DNA of 64,000 nucleotides from Microvelia longipes (GCA_018340805.1 JACMZG010001870.1:17131363-17195362), one strand, 5' to 3'. Counted from the stretch's first letter, positions 38,781-51,660 are shown. A program made the numbers and translations. The notes: generated from the sequence alone by a model not told the origin.

Positions 38781-38896
38781 TCATTTGTTGATTTTTGACT
38801 TTTTTATTTTTAGTCATTTTTTTTAAATAATTGTAATTTATTAATGTTAAAGTAAATTGATGTTTTGAAATATGTTAATACTTCTATTTTTTTTAG

Positions 38897-38962
38897 GTTT
38901 TGTTTGAAATTGCATTTAAACTTGCAAAAGTTAGAGACGTAAAGTGTGAACTTATTTCGTAA
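38897..38962 (+). CDS. Candidate terminal exon of an unidentified gene
   Basis: After a strong polypyrimidine tract and ttttag acceptor, an open stretch reads VLFEIAFKLAKVRDVKCELIS and then a TAA stop. An AATAAA signal follows at 39021-39026. The amphipathic, non-repetitive 21-residue peptide is unlike nearby sequence. No upstream partner exon was found and I do not recognise the protein, so this is a weak candidate. Chance occurrence in AT-rich DNA is possible. Confidence 0.25.
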   Translation, partial: VLFEIAFKLAKVRDVKCELIS

Positions 38963-39029
38963 TTAAATATTTAATATTCAAATCAATTTAAAATTATTAT
39001 TATAAACTTAACTGTTATGTAATAAAGTA

Positions 39030-40264
39030 TTGGATTATTGTAAAATTTAAAAAAATAAATTAATTAATAAATGTATATTATATATTAATTAATATTAAAA
39101 AGGCTGATTAGAAAAACAGAAAGAAACAATAGACAAGCTTATTTAAATATTTTATTAATTGTGTGTAAAATGATCAAAAATTATTTTATTATAAAGTTTA
39201 ACATATTGTTTAGGAGCTCATGACAACACAGTGTATAGACTGTGTTGTCTAATATAATGAGTATTGTAACTCTTATCAGGTCACATTAATTTATCATCAT
39301 TTTCAAGCAGAGTTTGATTAAAATAAAATTACTTTTTACTTTTGGTCTATATAAAGTTTTCATGGCTTACATTATAGAAAATAAGAAACATTAATTAGTT
39401 TACTTTGCCAAATTGCCTTTTTATGGACCTGTATGAATTTGTCTTAAGTTTACTATCTTCAATCTAAATAAGGTTCAGTTCATAGAGGAATATATAGTAC
39501 TAAATTGGGTGGTTCAGTTCTAGATTTTTTTTCATTTGAAGATAATTTTGTTTTCAAATTAGTAACTAAATATTCAGCAGTGATTGCTCGAGTAATTGCA
39601 TTGCTCAAGTATTTTCAAATCAGACTGAAGGCAGTAATATATAACATTTTATAAGTTTAAGTAAGTAAAACGACTTATTCTTGAGAAATAAGTGTGAGCA
39701 AACACTTATTTGCTTTAGACATACATTTATAGTACATATGATTATAATTAAAACTCCCCGCCCTAAAACCAAGCAATTACTACATCAGCTAGCCAAGCTT
39801 AAAAAACTCCTGTTTTAAGTATTGAAACATTGCAGTACTTTTCTCTTTCTATCCTAAAAAGAAAAGCCTTACGTTTCTTTGGTATGCCATGAGTACTTTT
39901 ATCCTTACACATTTGCTTTTATAATTTTTCTATACATAATATTATTAATATAATGACTTATATAAATTAATTATAATACTTAAGCCTGGAACTTGTGTAT
40001 AAAATACTATAATTATTGTTAATGCTATAAAACTATGTTGTCTTTATTAAAAATAGATATGTTATTTGCAAAATCAAAATTATTTTATATGCATGATCAT
40101 GTGAAAAATATAAAAAAATATTTTATGATGTAGTGTCGCTGTTTATCAATACCTTTAATGGTAGCCAGCCAAAACTTAATTTGTTGAGAGAGGTGGTGAA
40201 ACCAATCCTAGACTGGGCTATGTTTCTCACACATTTGAGATACACTCTGAAAACTACTTCGTCT
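39030..40264. other. Nothing recognised
   Basis: AT-rich intergenic sequence with no frames or repeats of note. Confidence 0.35.
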
Positions 40265-40711
40265 AAAGAGACTAATACTTAGAGGGAGGATACAACAGCT
40301 CTCATTCCTGGGTCATCATTCCCTGGATAGCTTGGTAGCATATTTGTACATTGGTGACATAATTTTGTGATTTTTTAATATCATTACAATTTCTCGTAAA
40401 TATTATATTATTTTTTGTCTTAAATAAGTAAAATGAATGTAAAATAAGTTTTAATTATTATGTATCACACGTATTATTTAATTATCTATGTTGTATAAAG
40501 TGGTTTAATGTGACATTACTGAAAAATGCCTGCTGTTTGTAGGGTGCATTATGTGCTCTGATAAAGGTTGTAGAGGGGTAGATAGATTCCTTCTAGGGAG
40601 ACTGTAGTAGGAGTTAGGACCGTTATGGTACCCTATGAAACTGTTTTACTTCTAGAACCCTTATCACTGTGTTATTTTATGTAAGTCCTCCCTCTATGTA
40701 TTAGTCTCTTT
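40265..40711. mobile_element. TIR element, AAAGAGACTAATAC family
   Basis: 447 bases with 26-base TIRs (aaagagactaatac plus agagggagga) that differ at one position. No coding frame. Its TIR core equals both arms of the tiny hairpin at 17926-17963 and the sequence at 62309-62322, so this looks like the fullest copy of a non-autonomous family. Confidence 0.8.
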
Positions 40712-41399
40712 GACTTTATCAGAAGGAGGGAAATTCTATGGGCTTGCTTGCTGCAACAAGTTATTCAGTCTTAAGTACTAATTAATAAATATCAGTTTTT
40801 AAACTTGATATTGGCAAGAACTGTGCTTCTGGAACTAACCACAGCTATGGCTGAGATCAAATTGAATAACATCAAAAGTTTTTTTATTGATGGACAATGA
40901 AATTAAACAATTAATAAGCAAAAAAAATATGCTAAAAACAAAACAACAATTTCAAAGACTACACCCACTACTGACTACTTCTGAGATAGTTGTGAACTTT
41001 TTTCTTAAAGCTATTTTAATTTTCAAGAGGTTTTCAAGATTGAGGCTGTTTTGCTATAATTGATGGACTTTCAACAGATAACTGGAGTCTATGCTGTGGA
41101 AGAACATAGTTATGTTTAGATCGAGTTAAATAATAACCCTGGGGAACTCCTAAAGTTAAGTTATTTTGGACCCATAAGAGCAAAGATTCTATGTGCATGC
41201 TGGGAAGAGAGAAAATTTTATATTTGCATGATGTTCTTGGAGAAATCTTGCTGATCACTCTTTTTAGAAGAAGGAAGACTTTTAATAAAATTTGATATCC
41301 AAATCAACCTTTATTGTCAAATAAATTACAATTAAGAGTACAATATCCTTACAAATATACAATATTTAATTTAAAAACAATAAAATAGCATTTGAATGT
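40712..41399. other. Nothing recognised
   Basis: AT-rich; no supported feature. Confidence 0.3.
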
Positions 41400-42228
41400 G
41401 ATTGAACATAAGTGGAGTATATCATTATACACCGAGTTTTGCAAAACATGAATAGTTGACACAAATATAATGTGCGAGAGACACCTAGGAAATGTAACAA
41501 GCAAAATGCAATGCTACATCTGGGAACTGTTCCATCATTCGACATTGTCATCATTGATGGCTCGACATAATGTCATGTCCCACTCGTTTCTTACGTCTAA
41601 CTCATCAGGGCGCCGACAGAGCTGAATCACTCTGACCTTCAATTAATTCCGAAGAAAGCTTGATGCAGATGGCGTAGAGAGCACCGCTCGTCGGTAAGTA
41701 CTTCACATTAATATTCGGGATTAATTGAAGGTCAGAGTGAGTTCAGCTCTGTCGCGCCTTGATGAGTTAGACGTAACAAAACAGATGGGACATGACATTA
41801 TGTCGAGCCATCAATGATGACGAATGTCGAATGATGGAACAGTCCCAGATGTAGCATGCATTTGCTTGTTACATTTCCTAGGTGTCTCTCGCACAATTAA
41901 TTTGTGTCAACTATTCATGTTTTGCAAACTCGGTGTATCAAATGATATAGTTTTGCTTGCATGCATGATGGCGGTAAGAGAGCACCGCTCGTCTCTGGTA
42001 AGTACTTCACATTATATTCCTCGGAAATAATTGAAGGTCAGAGTGAGTTCAGGCTCTGTCGGCGCCCTGATGAGTTAGACGTAACGAAACAGAGTGGGAC
42101 ATGACATTATGTCGAGCCATCAATGATGACAATGTCGAATGATGGAACAGTTCCCAGATAGCATGCATTGGCTTGTTACTTCTAGGTGTCTCTCGCACAT
42201 TATATCTGTGTCATAAGTGAGTTATATT
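41400..42228. repeat. 300-base satellite-like repeat, one inverted and two direct units
   Basis: A unit containing gtgtctctcgcac, gatggaacagt, atgtcgagccatcaatgatga and gagagcaccgctcgt occurs once inverted (about 41400-41685) and twice direct (about 41687-41960 and 41965-42225). The direct period is about 301 bases. The first two units form a palindrome centred near 41687. Related reversed units lie at 49350-49920 and a fragment at 53310-53395. Confidence 0.85.
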
Positions 42229-42601
42229 CTAGGAAACAAGAAAAGAGTCCAGCAACAAAAAAATGTTATTGCAAAGATCTTTCAACCAAACACCAGGCCA
42301 TCATCAGTGCCTGTACAAATAAGTTATTAAAAATTAAAACAAAATAAAAACAAATGACATCACAAATTCCAAATAAAGAAAAATAACAAGGAAACACAAA
42401 CAAGCAAAAATATTAAAACAAAAACACAAAAATAAATAAATAATAGTAAAGCTAACAAAAATAATTAAACTCATTATAAAACTAGAATGAGCTTCTAAAT
42501 TAGAAGCTCATTCTAAAACAAATAAAAATTTATTTAGTTTTGAAAGCGCTTTGCCAATTGACAATTATTTTTGTGAAGAGACTCTTTTCTTTGTTTCCTA
42601 G
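42229..42601. mobile_element. TIR element, CTAGGAAACAA ends
   Basis: The 21/22-base TIRs ctaggaaacaa(a)gaaaagag differ by one base. The interior has a perfect hairpin agaatgagcttct/agaagctcattct (42485-42515) and gcaaag.tctttcaacc followed by ggccatcatca, also seen at about 51118-51148. It is non-coding and directly follows the satellite-like block. Confidence 0.75.
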
Positions 42602-43049
42602 TAATAAAATAGCTATTAATAATTACACATTTTTATTTTTACCCAAATATTTTTGACAATCCCACAAGCCTTAATTTTAAATTGTATATGTGAGTTTAAT
42701 TAAGTATTTTAAGTAATAATAATTTACAATATTTAATACCATAAAATCATAATTTATTATAATATAATATAAAATTATAATTTAAGTAGTATTGATAAGT
42801 GATGGCTGCCTGTTCAGAGCTTAGTGTAGTAAGTTAGAAGAGAGTGAAAATAGGCCAGTCTCAGTGCATTAATATCCTTATAGTTGACCAATTATTAGAT
42901 TTTGAGGGTAGGTTAGGTATAAAACCCATGTTCTGACTTTGAGTGTTTTGTACCCTCGTGTTTCCTACAGGAAACACAACACAAAATTTCCCACAGGATT
43001 AGTTCTAGGAGTTTTGTCACTAAGTCCCTATCAGGGTCTTCTCTGATCA
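42602..43049. other. Nothing recognised
   Basis: AT-rich spacer. Confidence 0.3.
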
Positions 43050-43650
43050 ATTACTATCAACTCTTTTTAATAGCTATCTCATTAAGATAGCTTTCCCAAA
43101 TAACATAAACCTCTTATATTCAAGGGCTTCACATAGTATTTCCGTATGTTGTTCATATGTTTGTGAAGCCAGCCACTAAACTTGATTCTTCTTGTTTAAT
43201 TTTATAAGATGTCCTGTTAGCTTGGCTTGTGGTCCTTTCATCATGAGTTTACTGTGCCTTAAGCCGGAGGCATTGTTTCAGTGTAGTTGATGATTGGTTG
43301 CTAGCCATTATCTGATTGTACGCTTGGCTTGAGTTTTTGAAATTCCAATAACTAGTTCGGGTCTTGTTGGGGTTGTTCTGAACCTTATCATTTCCATCTA
43401 TTCCTTTTTGCCCAAAACCCCATCTCATTGATACATTGCTGTTAATAGCTATTGTGGTAAGGTTCTATAAAAATTCCTATACCAGTTTAGAGCTTACTTT
43501 ATAAGACCCTAAAGCTTTAATGGCAGCTTTACTATCGGTATAAATGTAAACTGAAGCTTAATTGAAGTTTCTTTTAAGGTCCTCAAGAATACAAGTGTTG
43601 ATTGAAAATACTCCTGCTTGGAAGACTGAGGCATGTTTACCTAGAGGTAC
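43050..43650 (-). pseudogene. LINE RNase H and C-terminal relic
   Basis: The minus strand reads PLGKHASVFQAGVFSIN (about 43595-43648), VYIYTDSKAAIKALGSYKV (about 43500-43555), MRWGFGQKGIDGN (about 43385-43430), a KLTGHLIKLNK block (about 43190-43222) and a final TEILCEAL. This is an RNase H followed by the Cys/His-rich tail usual in RNase H LINEs. One catalytic E is G (QAGVF for QAEVF). Stops are present. Confidence 0.7.
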
Positions 43651-45289
43651 GTATATTTTGATAGGAAAATACATAAGCGTGGATAAAGATTGGTTTTTTT
43701 GTTCAGAAATGTTCAATAATATACAACTTATACTTACTTTGTTTTAAGATTTCCAATTCATATAAGTATTCATCATTGTATGCATACAAAAGAGTTACAT
43801 TATGTGTCGCATCCATACCTCAACACTTATGACTGCTCATAATAAATAAATACGTGCCAGATTACTATTTGTCATATAATTATAGGCTATCATATGCATC
43901 TAACAACAAGGCTCCAGCTAAGGTAAGTCTAAGGATAAAAGATTAAGGGTCGCCCAGGCGGCTGCATGCCAACACCTATAAATTGGTGTTGGTCATACAG
44001 AAATTGAAATAAAACAAAAGAATCAATTGAAAATAATTTTATTATAATAAAAAATTGTAACAATAAGAGAATTTTGATGCAACTTTAACTCCTAATTAAA
44101 AGAAAATATTTACTTCAACCACCTGGTAGGTGTCCTGTAAACGGGATTGAACACGGGGTTCAACCCTGAAACGCTAAACTTTAGGTTAAAAAAGTGGGGG
44201 TTACACCTTGCATGTGAATGAAGTATATATTATCATGGAGGTTGCGACTGATACCCTTGAGGTCTTTGCCCCCAATGTACTTGATTTTCTTGTGATGGGC
44301 AAAGCTTCCCAGCTGTGAAGTTGAAACAGCCTAAACGTTTAGCCTTTTCATAATTTTCTTGTAAGCAGAATTTGAACTTAATTAAGTAAATAACTTTGAC
44401 ATCTAGCGGTGCTTATATATGCAGGAAGTTCATCCAACTACATAGTGACAATTTCTGTATGCTTACTTCGTCAGGTAAAAAGTCTTACAGATAATAAAAT
44501 TGAATAGAAGATATTGATATTTCACATAAATCGCCTGCAGGAAAGTACAGAAGTGACTTGAGCAACTTATCCACAATGTTACAGATATTCCACACCTTAC
44601 ATACTTCTTTAATTATTAACAAATTAACTTTATGTTGCGGTTTGCAAATAATAACAATTTGAATTAATTTTCACAAATACATTCAAAATGTGAACACATA
44701 TCAAGTAGATAACATTGACGTCTAAAAGTAGTTATGTATGTACTAAGTTAAATTGAAAATAAAATGTTAAATGCATGCTAATAATCCTTGAAATTCACCA
44801 CAAGGGCGTGCAGATTAATGAAATGATAATAACTCGTACCAATTTCTAATAGTAAGTGAAATATTTGAACGGAATTAAAGTAAACAAACAGTCCTCTAAA
44901 ACCAGTTTTTTACACAACTTCAAACACCAGTAACTTAAATGATACGAGAGTAAAAGTTGACCTTGATAGCTCGTAGTGAGCGTACAACTTTCTAGATTAC
45001 AAAAATAAGCTTTATTCATAACAAATCCAGCAAATTACAGAAAAGTTGGAAAAAACTAACGCAACTCAAAAAAATCCCTTAAGAAACGATGAAAAGGGAA
45101 GACAAGGAATCTAGGAGGCCGTGGATATGATTTAATAATTTTGGGTTTAATTTTTTTAAGAGTTTGATTTAAAATAAAGAAATAATTATGAATAATTTAA
45201 TGTTAATTTTAAATATATATTTCTGAAAAACCATCAATAAATATATATTAACAAAAATAAAATTTGTTAAGACGGTAATCAAGATGGCG
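43651..45289. other. No gene; one small hairpin
   Basis: A stem ccaacacc/ggtgttgg lies at about 43969-43992, within ggtcgcccaggcggctgc-flanked sequence. The rest shows no repeat or protein signal. Confidence 0.35.
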
Positions 45290-45384
45290 GAAGGAGTAGT
45301 ATATATCAAGGAGGCTTGACTGTCTCTATTCAGTTGACTTCCTGCTTCTGTCTTCATGCAAAAGGAAATGTCTATCGAAGTGAA
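45290..45384 (+). other. Possible first exon of a small gene
   Basis: aagatggcggaagg (45281-45294) is followed by a short frame. Then a second ATG at 45356 begins MQKEMSIEV, which runs into a consensus splice donor gaa|gtaagt at about 45385. This resembles a 5' UTR plus the start of a coding exon, but no conserved protein is recognised. It could pair with the terminal-exon-like block near 47040. Speculative. Confidence 0.15.
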
Positions 45385-46032
45385 GTAAGTCTGGAAACTT
45401 AGTTTTTATTTTTCTATTTAACTTTAAAAGGATTTATTTAATATTTGACTTGAAAATATTTCGTAAATTTATTATAACTTGATTGAACGCAATCAAGTTA
45501 GATCGTCGTATGTTCGACGATCTTTTTTTACTCTTGAATCTTCCGCCATTTTGAATTATATTTCATTCATACATTTTACTATTAAAATATATATTATATA
45601 CTATAAATATTATATATTTAATAATAATATTAAATATTAGATATACTATTAAAAGTAATATAACCTTTTGAAATAAGGCATTATCATTAATTAAAATTAT
45701 TAAAAAAGACAGGGGTTGTTGACGTATCTTAAAATAATGATCCGTCGTTTTAACACACTAATATATCTTTAATGTCATATATGTTGACTCATTTCCATCA
45801 AATCTATGTCAAATTGTCTATTTAGATCTAATTTCAACATAAATTGGCCAGAAATAAAAAAAATGCATTTTAGCCGTGTTTAAATCATAACTTGAAGAAA
45901 CAGGTTTTCAAAAGTAACCTACCTTTATTAATAACTGGAGTGCCTGTATTTATAAGAACTCTAATAATAACTAGGTATCATTAGATACTATCTAGTATAG
46001 CAAAACATCTAACAATTATATTGTATCAACTG
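45385..46032. other. Nothing recognised
   Basis: AT-rich; no supported feature. Confidence 0.3.
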
Positions 46033-46198
46033 TAGTATGGCGTACAGTAATTATCAGTTGGAAAATATTGCAAGGGAGCCAATGAGGTTAGTCCTGGTTG
46101 TTAAGCCATGTCCTTAATTTCATATAAGATCAACGTCATTTGTTTTTCAACATTATTGTCCCACGCTGTTATTTCATTTTAACCGTGTGTCATACTAT
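46033..46198 (+). mobile_element. MITE family A, copy 2
   Basis: Carries gcaagggagccaatgaggtt, agtcctgg and cccacgctgt, and ends ccgtgtgtcatacta. The left TIR is partly diverged. Confidence 0.75.
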
Positions 46199-46350
46199 TA
46201 TTTCGTTCACATACGAGTTTGGCAGGGGGTGCAACCCCCTGGAAATTATCATGTTAAGTCTAAACTATAGGTTTAAAATACCGTGTGAACAGTTGTGGTC
46301 GAACACGGGACCGGACGGAACTCTCATGATTAATACTGCTGTACTAAAGT

Positions 46351-46935
46351 GAAGTAGAAATTCATACAGTAGGGGTGGGGGCTCGGGACACAGTGGTCTA
46401 ACTCCCTGGTTTGAGGTGGTCCTAAAACAGGGACTAGTTGCATAAACTACAGCACCAAGCGCTAGTTTTCACCTTGTGCCACTGTTATCAATATTATTAT
46501 CAGTTTAAAATCGAGACGTCTATTTATGTATATAAAGAATGTAAATAAGACAATTTTTAACTTATATAAGAACATTTTTAGTTGTTTATAAGATTATTTG
46601 TTTAGAAAATAAGATAAACTTTGCATTTTTCTATTAAAAGAAAAAAGCACAATGAACGCACAACAAATTAATTTCTATTTCTGCTCATCATGGTTATCAT
46701 ATCAGGTCTAGTTAAGAATTAAACGTCATTTATATTAATTACAAATCCTTTTAAATAATTATAATCTTGGCAATGAATAAATAATTATTTTATATGTGCG
46801 ACACAAGGTCAACTGACCTGCCTCTAGTGGAGAATCGGCAAACTAAAAAACAGGCCCGTCTAAAACAGCTTATTCCCGAAGAGTTGGACCACTGTGTCCC
46901 CCGCCCCAACCCCTACTGTATGTATTTCTACATCA
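46351..46935. repeat. Inverted repeat with 50-base arms
   Basis: 46351-46400 and 46886-46935 are inverted copies; shared blocks are agtagaaattcatacagtag and its complement, and ggacacagtggtc. The arms enclose about 485 bases without a known protein. The right arm lies within a 94-codon frame that starts at 46794. Confidence 0.6.
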
Positions 46936-47032
46936 CTTTTTACTGTACTCTCGTTACTAGTAATACTATTTTTATTCCTATTATGACTGTAATCAATAAC
47001 TCCTACTTTTATTATTTGCTATTCCAAGTCCG

Positions 47033-47263
47033 TAGCAGCACCACTGTCGCTGATAAGAAATTGTTAACGAAAGGGTGATCGTTGTTAAAGTCCTTATGGG
47101 GTTTTTTGGGTTTTCTTATTTGTGACGATTATTTATTTTAATTTTTTCTCAAAGTGCTTTAATTTAATTAATTTTAGGGCATATGAACTCAGTAGAATCA
47201 CTATTTCTATTTTGATGTAAATTATATTATGTTTTATTTTATGTAATTAATGTTGGCAATAAA
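47033..47263 (+). other. Candidate terminal exon and 3' UTR
   Basis: The frame ends RSSTTVADKKLLTKG at a TGA (47076-47078). 180 bases later aataaa (47258-47263) is followed by a GT-rich run, a good polyadenylation context. The same ending, as SHTSATITSKKLITRE/G plus stop, is readable at about 51000-51045 and 54058-54105 in the duplicated blocks. The surrounding sequence there matches less well. I do not recognise the protein. It may be an exon that was copied. Confidence 0.3.
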
Positions 47264-47279
47264 GTGTTTTTTGAATTGA

Positions 47280-48016
47280 ATTATTTCATTGAAGAATATG
47301 GTTTTAATGGGTTGTTACGAGTATTTAAATTGAGTGATAAGAAGGTGAAAATCAGAATATAGTGTTTTATTTTAGTTATTGTGAAATAATGTTAATTTTG
47401 AATAATTTTTGTTTGCACAATCACAGAAAATTACCTTTTTATTGCATTAAATGTTTAAATTAGTTGTAAAAGGTATTTAAATTAACTAATAAAAAGCTGA
47501 TTTTCACTGTAATGGTGTTATAATTAATTAATCAATTTTATTTAAAATGTTGAATTAAATTATCCGTTTAGATTTTATTATTTCTGGCTTAAATCGAACA
47601 AATCCAAGTCTGTAGTGATAAGAGCCTGATTCTATATTTAAAATCATGGAATAATCAAAGTATTTATCTATGAAATATTGGATGAAAATTTGTGCAATTT
47701 TTCTAGCACCGATGGTTGTTCTATTAATTTTTACCTCATTTATCACAAGTTAACGAACAATAAAGGAATAAAAGAAGAATTTTTATCAGCTCCCATGCTA
47801 ATCCTATGATAAAATATGATAAAACAAATTTTGATTACCCTTTCGATTTCCCGCCATTGGTATTGCCAACCTTACAACTATCTCTTTGAATTATGAGTAA
47901 CTCCTACTAGTTATTCATTATCAGCATTAGTTTGTAGGTTCACTTCTGATACTGTCTTGGTAGACTATTATACACAAATTTTTTTATGTTTTTAGTATTC
48001 TTCTTAAAAAATAAGA
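47280..48016. other. Nothing recognised
   Basis: AT-rich; no supported feature. Confidence 0.3.
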
Positions 48017-48228
48017 CTTTTCCTCATCCCCAATGCATTGATACTAAACTGCTATGCTCTTATGTATAGCATAATCCACAGACCACTGTGAGGATACTGC
48101 CTATAGTTGTATTCTCTCATGACAAATGTTAGTTTAGTTTGTATGTCACACGTTATGTTCATAAATAATTTTCTTTTTGAAGTTTTGTTGCCATTTTCAT
48201 TAACATAAAGATTGTATCTTTGACAGTT
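48017..48228 (+). repeat. 210-base direct duplication, unit 1
   Basis: Matches 49143-49333 with scattered changes (tttcctcatccc.aatgcattgatact, ctgtgaggatactgcctat, ttaaagattgtat). Spacing is about 1.13 kb. No coding frame. Confidence 0.75.
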
Positions 48229-48398
48229 ATAGTACGACACTCGGCTAATACCAGTGTCGGAAAATAATGAGAGGGAGCCAATGAGGTTATTCCTGGATGT
48301 TAAAACATGCCCTCAGTTTCAAATCAGGCCAACCTTATTGGTTCCTTAACACTACTTTCCCACGCTGTCAACTGATTTTTAGCTTTGTGTCATACTAT
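48229..48398 (+). mobile_element. MITE family A, copy 3
   Basis: Starts atagtacgacac, contains gagggagccaatgaggtt and cccacgctgtcaactgattt, and ends gtgtcatactat. Confidence 0.8.
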
Positions 48399-49142
48399 AA
48401 AGATATACTAGATAGATGTGTTGTTGTCTATTATTCATAAGAAGAACCTTAAATCTAACCTGCCCTCTTGGACATTTATCCCTTGTAACATTTACAGCAT
48501 TATTAGAGGTTCATTTAAAGAGGTGTGTTCATTAAAATAATCATGTGTTTCATTTCTTTCATTATCTTTAATCAAGTGAAATTAATCTCTCTGAATAGTA
48601 AGTCAAATTCTTTCAGAGATGAACTTTGATGATTCTTGATGATTGACAACTGATTTGATCCGATATTCTTAAATATATCATGTGTGTAACACTGTATTAG
48701 TTTTCTATCAAATATTTAAAACCCTAATGTTTGAGCCATCAGTTTTTTCTTATAATAAATTACATTGAATGTATGCATTTAAAAATTCTTTAGCCTGCTA
48801 TTTTCTAATAATGTAATGTTCTACTGTTATAGCTACATTAACCAGCATCTGTGAATGTCACCACAGTGAGTAAGGTGTGTTCAGGACATTTTATAAGATA
48901 ACCAAGGCACACAATAATTGTGTGAATGCAAGAAGCAGAATGAAAATTGCACCTGCCACCCAAATTCTAAGCCCTTCAACGGCAGGCTATATTTTGACAC
49001 GAGTCTGGTCAGGTAAAGAGATTTCCCTTACTTATTTTTTTTTGCCTCTTGGTTATTTGAATAATAATTACATTTTTTAAACTCATTTTTCTAATTTCTT
49101 ATTGACACACTGTAATTGATGAACATTTAACCCTAAATAAGG

Positions 49143-49333
49143 TTTTTCCTCATCCCGAATGCATTGATACTTAACTGCTATGCTCATTTGTATAGCATAG
49201 TTCTCAGACCGCTGTGAGGATACTGCCTATATTTGTATTCTCCCGTTAGTTTAGTATGTACATTAATAATTCTCTTCATATAGTTTTGTTGCCACTTTCA
49301 TTTACTTAAAGATTGTATCCTTAACAGTTTATC
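49143..49333 (+). repeat. 210-base direct duplication, unit 2
   Basis: Second unit of the pair with 48017-48228, within the first copy of the segmental duplication. Confidence 0.7.
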
Positions 49334-49349
49334 TAAATATATAATTTGA

Positions 49350-49920
49350 TACTACCAAGTTTTGCAAAACATGAATAGTTAAGACAATATAATTGTGCAA
49401 GAGACACCTTGGAAATCTAACAAGCATAATGCAATGCTACATCTGGGAACTGTTCCATCATTCAATTCGTCATCATTGATGGCTGTGTTTCGTTTCATTT
49501 AATTCATGGGCACTGACAGAGCCTGAACTCACTCTAACCTTTAATTAATATTCCAAAGAATATAATGTGAAGTATTTACCAGAGACAAGTGGTGCTCTCT
49601 TACTGCCATCATGCTTGGCAAGCAAAACATATATCATTTGATATTACTGAGTTTTCCAAAACATAAATAGTTGACACAATGTAATTGTGCGCGAATGAAA
49701 TGTAACAAGCAAAATGCAATGCTATACCTGGGAACTGTTCCATCGTTCAATATTTGTCATAATTGATGGCTGGACATAATATCATGTTTTGTTACATCTA
49801 ACTCATTAGGGTGCCGACGGTGCCTGAACTAGCAAACAAATTATATTTTTTTGCTTGCCAAGCATGATAGCTGTAACAGAGCTCCGCTCATCTCTGGTAA
49901 ATACTTCACATTATGACGAG
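49350..49920 (-). repeat. Satellite-like 300-base units, reverse orientation
   Basis: Two diverged units (ttttgcaaaacatgaatagtt at 49362 and its relative at about 49652) are reversed with respect to 41687-42225. Confidence 0.75.
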
Positions 49921-51359
49921 GAGTGAACATTCTAAAAAATTAGACGTTAACTTTTATCTTTACATTTTATATAATTTTAAAAGTTAAAAGTTTTTATAAA
50001 TAATTAAGTTAAGAGTTTGAATTATTAGAACTGACAAAAGATGTCAAAAATATACTCTGATAACGTACTGTTTAATTTAATTACACAATGTTAACTCTGT
50101 ACTACAATGATATTAGTGATTTACAAATAATAATAATATTTAATTTCAATTAAATTTTAATAATATAAGCCTGTCATTATTATAAGAATATTTGTTACTC
50201 AATGACTGTAATGGGCTAATTTGTTTAAAACTTTGCTTTATGGCAATCGAAGTTTATATTTTGTAACATTGTTTGAATAAGAATTTCTCTTTATCTTGTT
50301 TTGATTATCAATAAAGGGTGTTATTATAGATGAGTATTCTAGGGTGAATAAAAGCTATTATTTAAATTTGGTCTGATTGTTTTTTCCTTAGCCTCCCTTG
50401 TTCGTATCTAACTTAACCATCCACAATGACCTCAAAATTCCGCTCGTCAAAGACATTGTTTCCTCTTGATACAATTCCTTTCAATAGAAATTAGATTCCC
50501 ATCCTAATCCTTTTATCCAAACCCTACATTCTAGAACCATTCACCACCACCTTCGACGACAGTGGCCGTGTGACCTTCTGTTATAATCAATATTAATTTA
50601 AATGCAAAAACGTAAAACATTTCAGAAAATTCAACTAATTTCTATTCCACTAATTTAGTTCAAGCCAAATTTTTATATTATAAGTAAAATATCAATATTT
50701 ACCTAACCACGCCACGGAGTATCACAATTGGGTGATTCCTCCTATTGAGACTGCCAAGTCACTTTAACCAGTATGAGCTCTATGTCAAATACATTTATTG
50801 TAGACAATAATTAATAAAGTTATAAAAAAAATGTAGCCGTTCGCAATTAAATCTGACATTTTGCTCTAAAGTCTACTGTTAGTAACATAACTTGGTAATT
50901 TTCCTTTTTGTGCTAAATAAACAAATATTCTCAGTCTCTTAACTTCGAAAATAATATTACTCTTTGAATCTGCTATTATTCGCTATTCGAAGCCATACCA
51001 GTGCCACCATCACTAGTAAGAAATTAATAACAAGAGAGTGATCAACATTGTAATTTGTACAGAGTTTTCATAAATAATAAAAAAGCAGTCTCTCCATAAT
51101 ACAAAACTCGATTGGCAAAGTTCTTTCAACCTAACTAGAGGCCATCATCAAGGCGCTTTACCAAGTTTTCTCTTGTGGAGACTTCATTTATTTTATTGTT
51201 TATAATGGACTCCATTCATGCTCATTCTATGGATATAGGCTTTTATTAGTTTGTAGATGGTATTAGTGAGATGGTAGTTTTCAACATTTGTGTTTTATTT
51301 TACGAGTTGTTTTATAATTTGTGTTCAATAAAAATTCTGTGTCTTCTTTTAGTTATTTA

Positions 51360-51529
51360 ATGACTATCTTTTATATTTATAATAAATATATCTTATATTT
51401 ATAATATAATATAATATTTATAATATATTATAATAATATAATAATAATAATAAATAAATAATATAATAAAATTATATTATAATAAATATATCTTATATTT
51501 TAATATAAATATAATATTTATAATATATT

Positions 51530-51561
<32 letters not shown>

Positions 51562-51660
51562 TATAATAAAATGTTATATTTATAATATTATATTTATAAT
51601 AAATATATCTTATATTTATGATAAATATATCTTTTATATTTATAATAAATATTACCTAGT
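51360..51660. repeat. AT-only low-complexity tract
   Basis: Mixed (ATA)n, (AAT)n and tatatcttatatttataata units, repeated several times. No coding value. Confidence 0.9.

Noticed and set aside
45356..47078. Two-exon small gene joining MQKEMSIEV to the KKLLTKG ending
   Set aside because: Phase could be made to fit with one choice of acceptor, but that acceptor is not kept in the duplicated copies and no homologue is known; not asserted as a gene.
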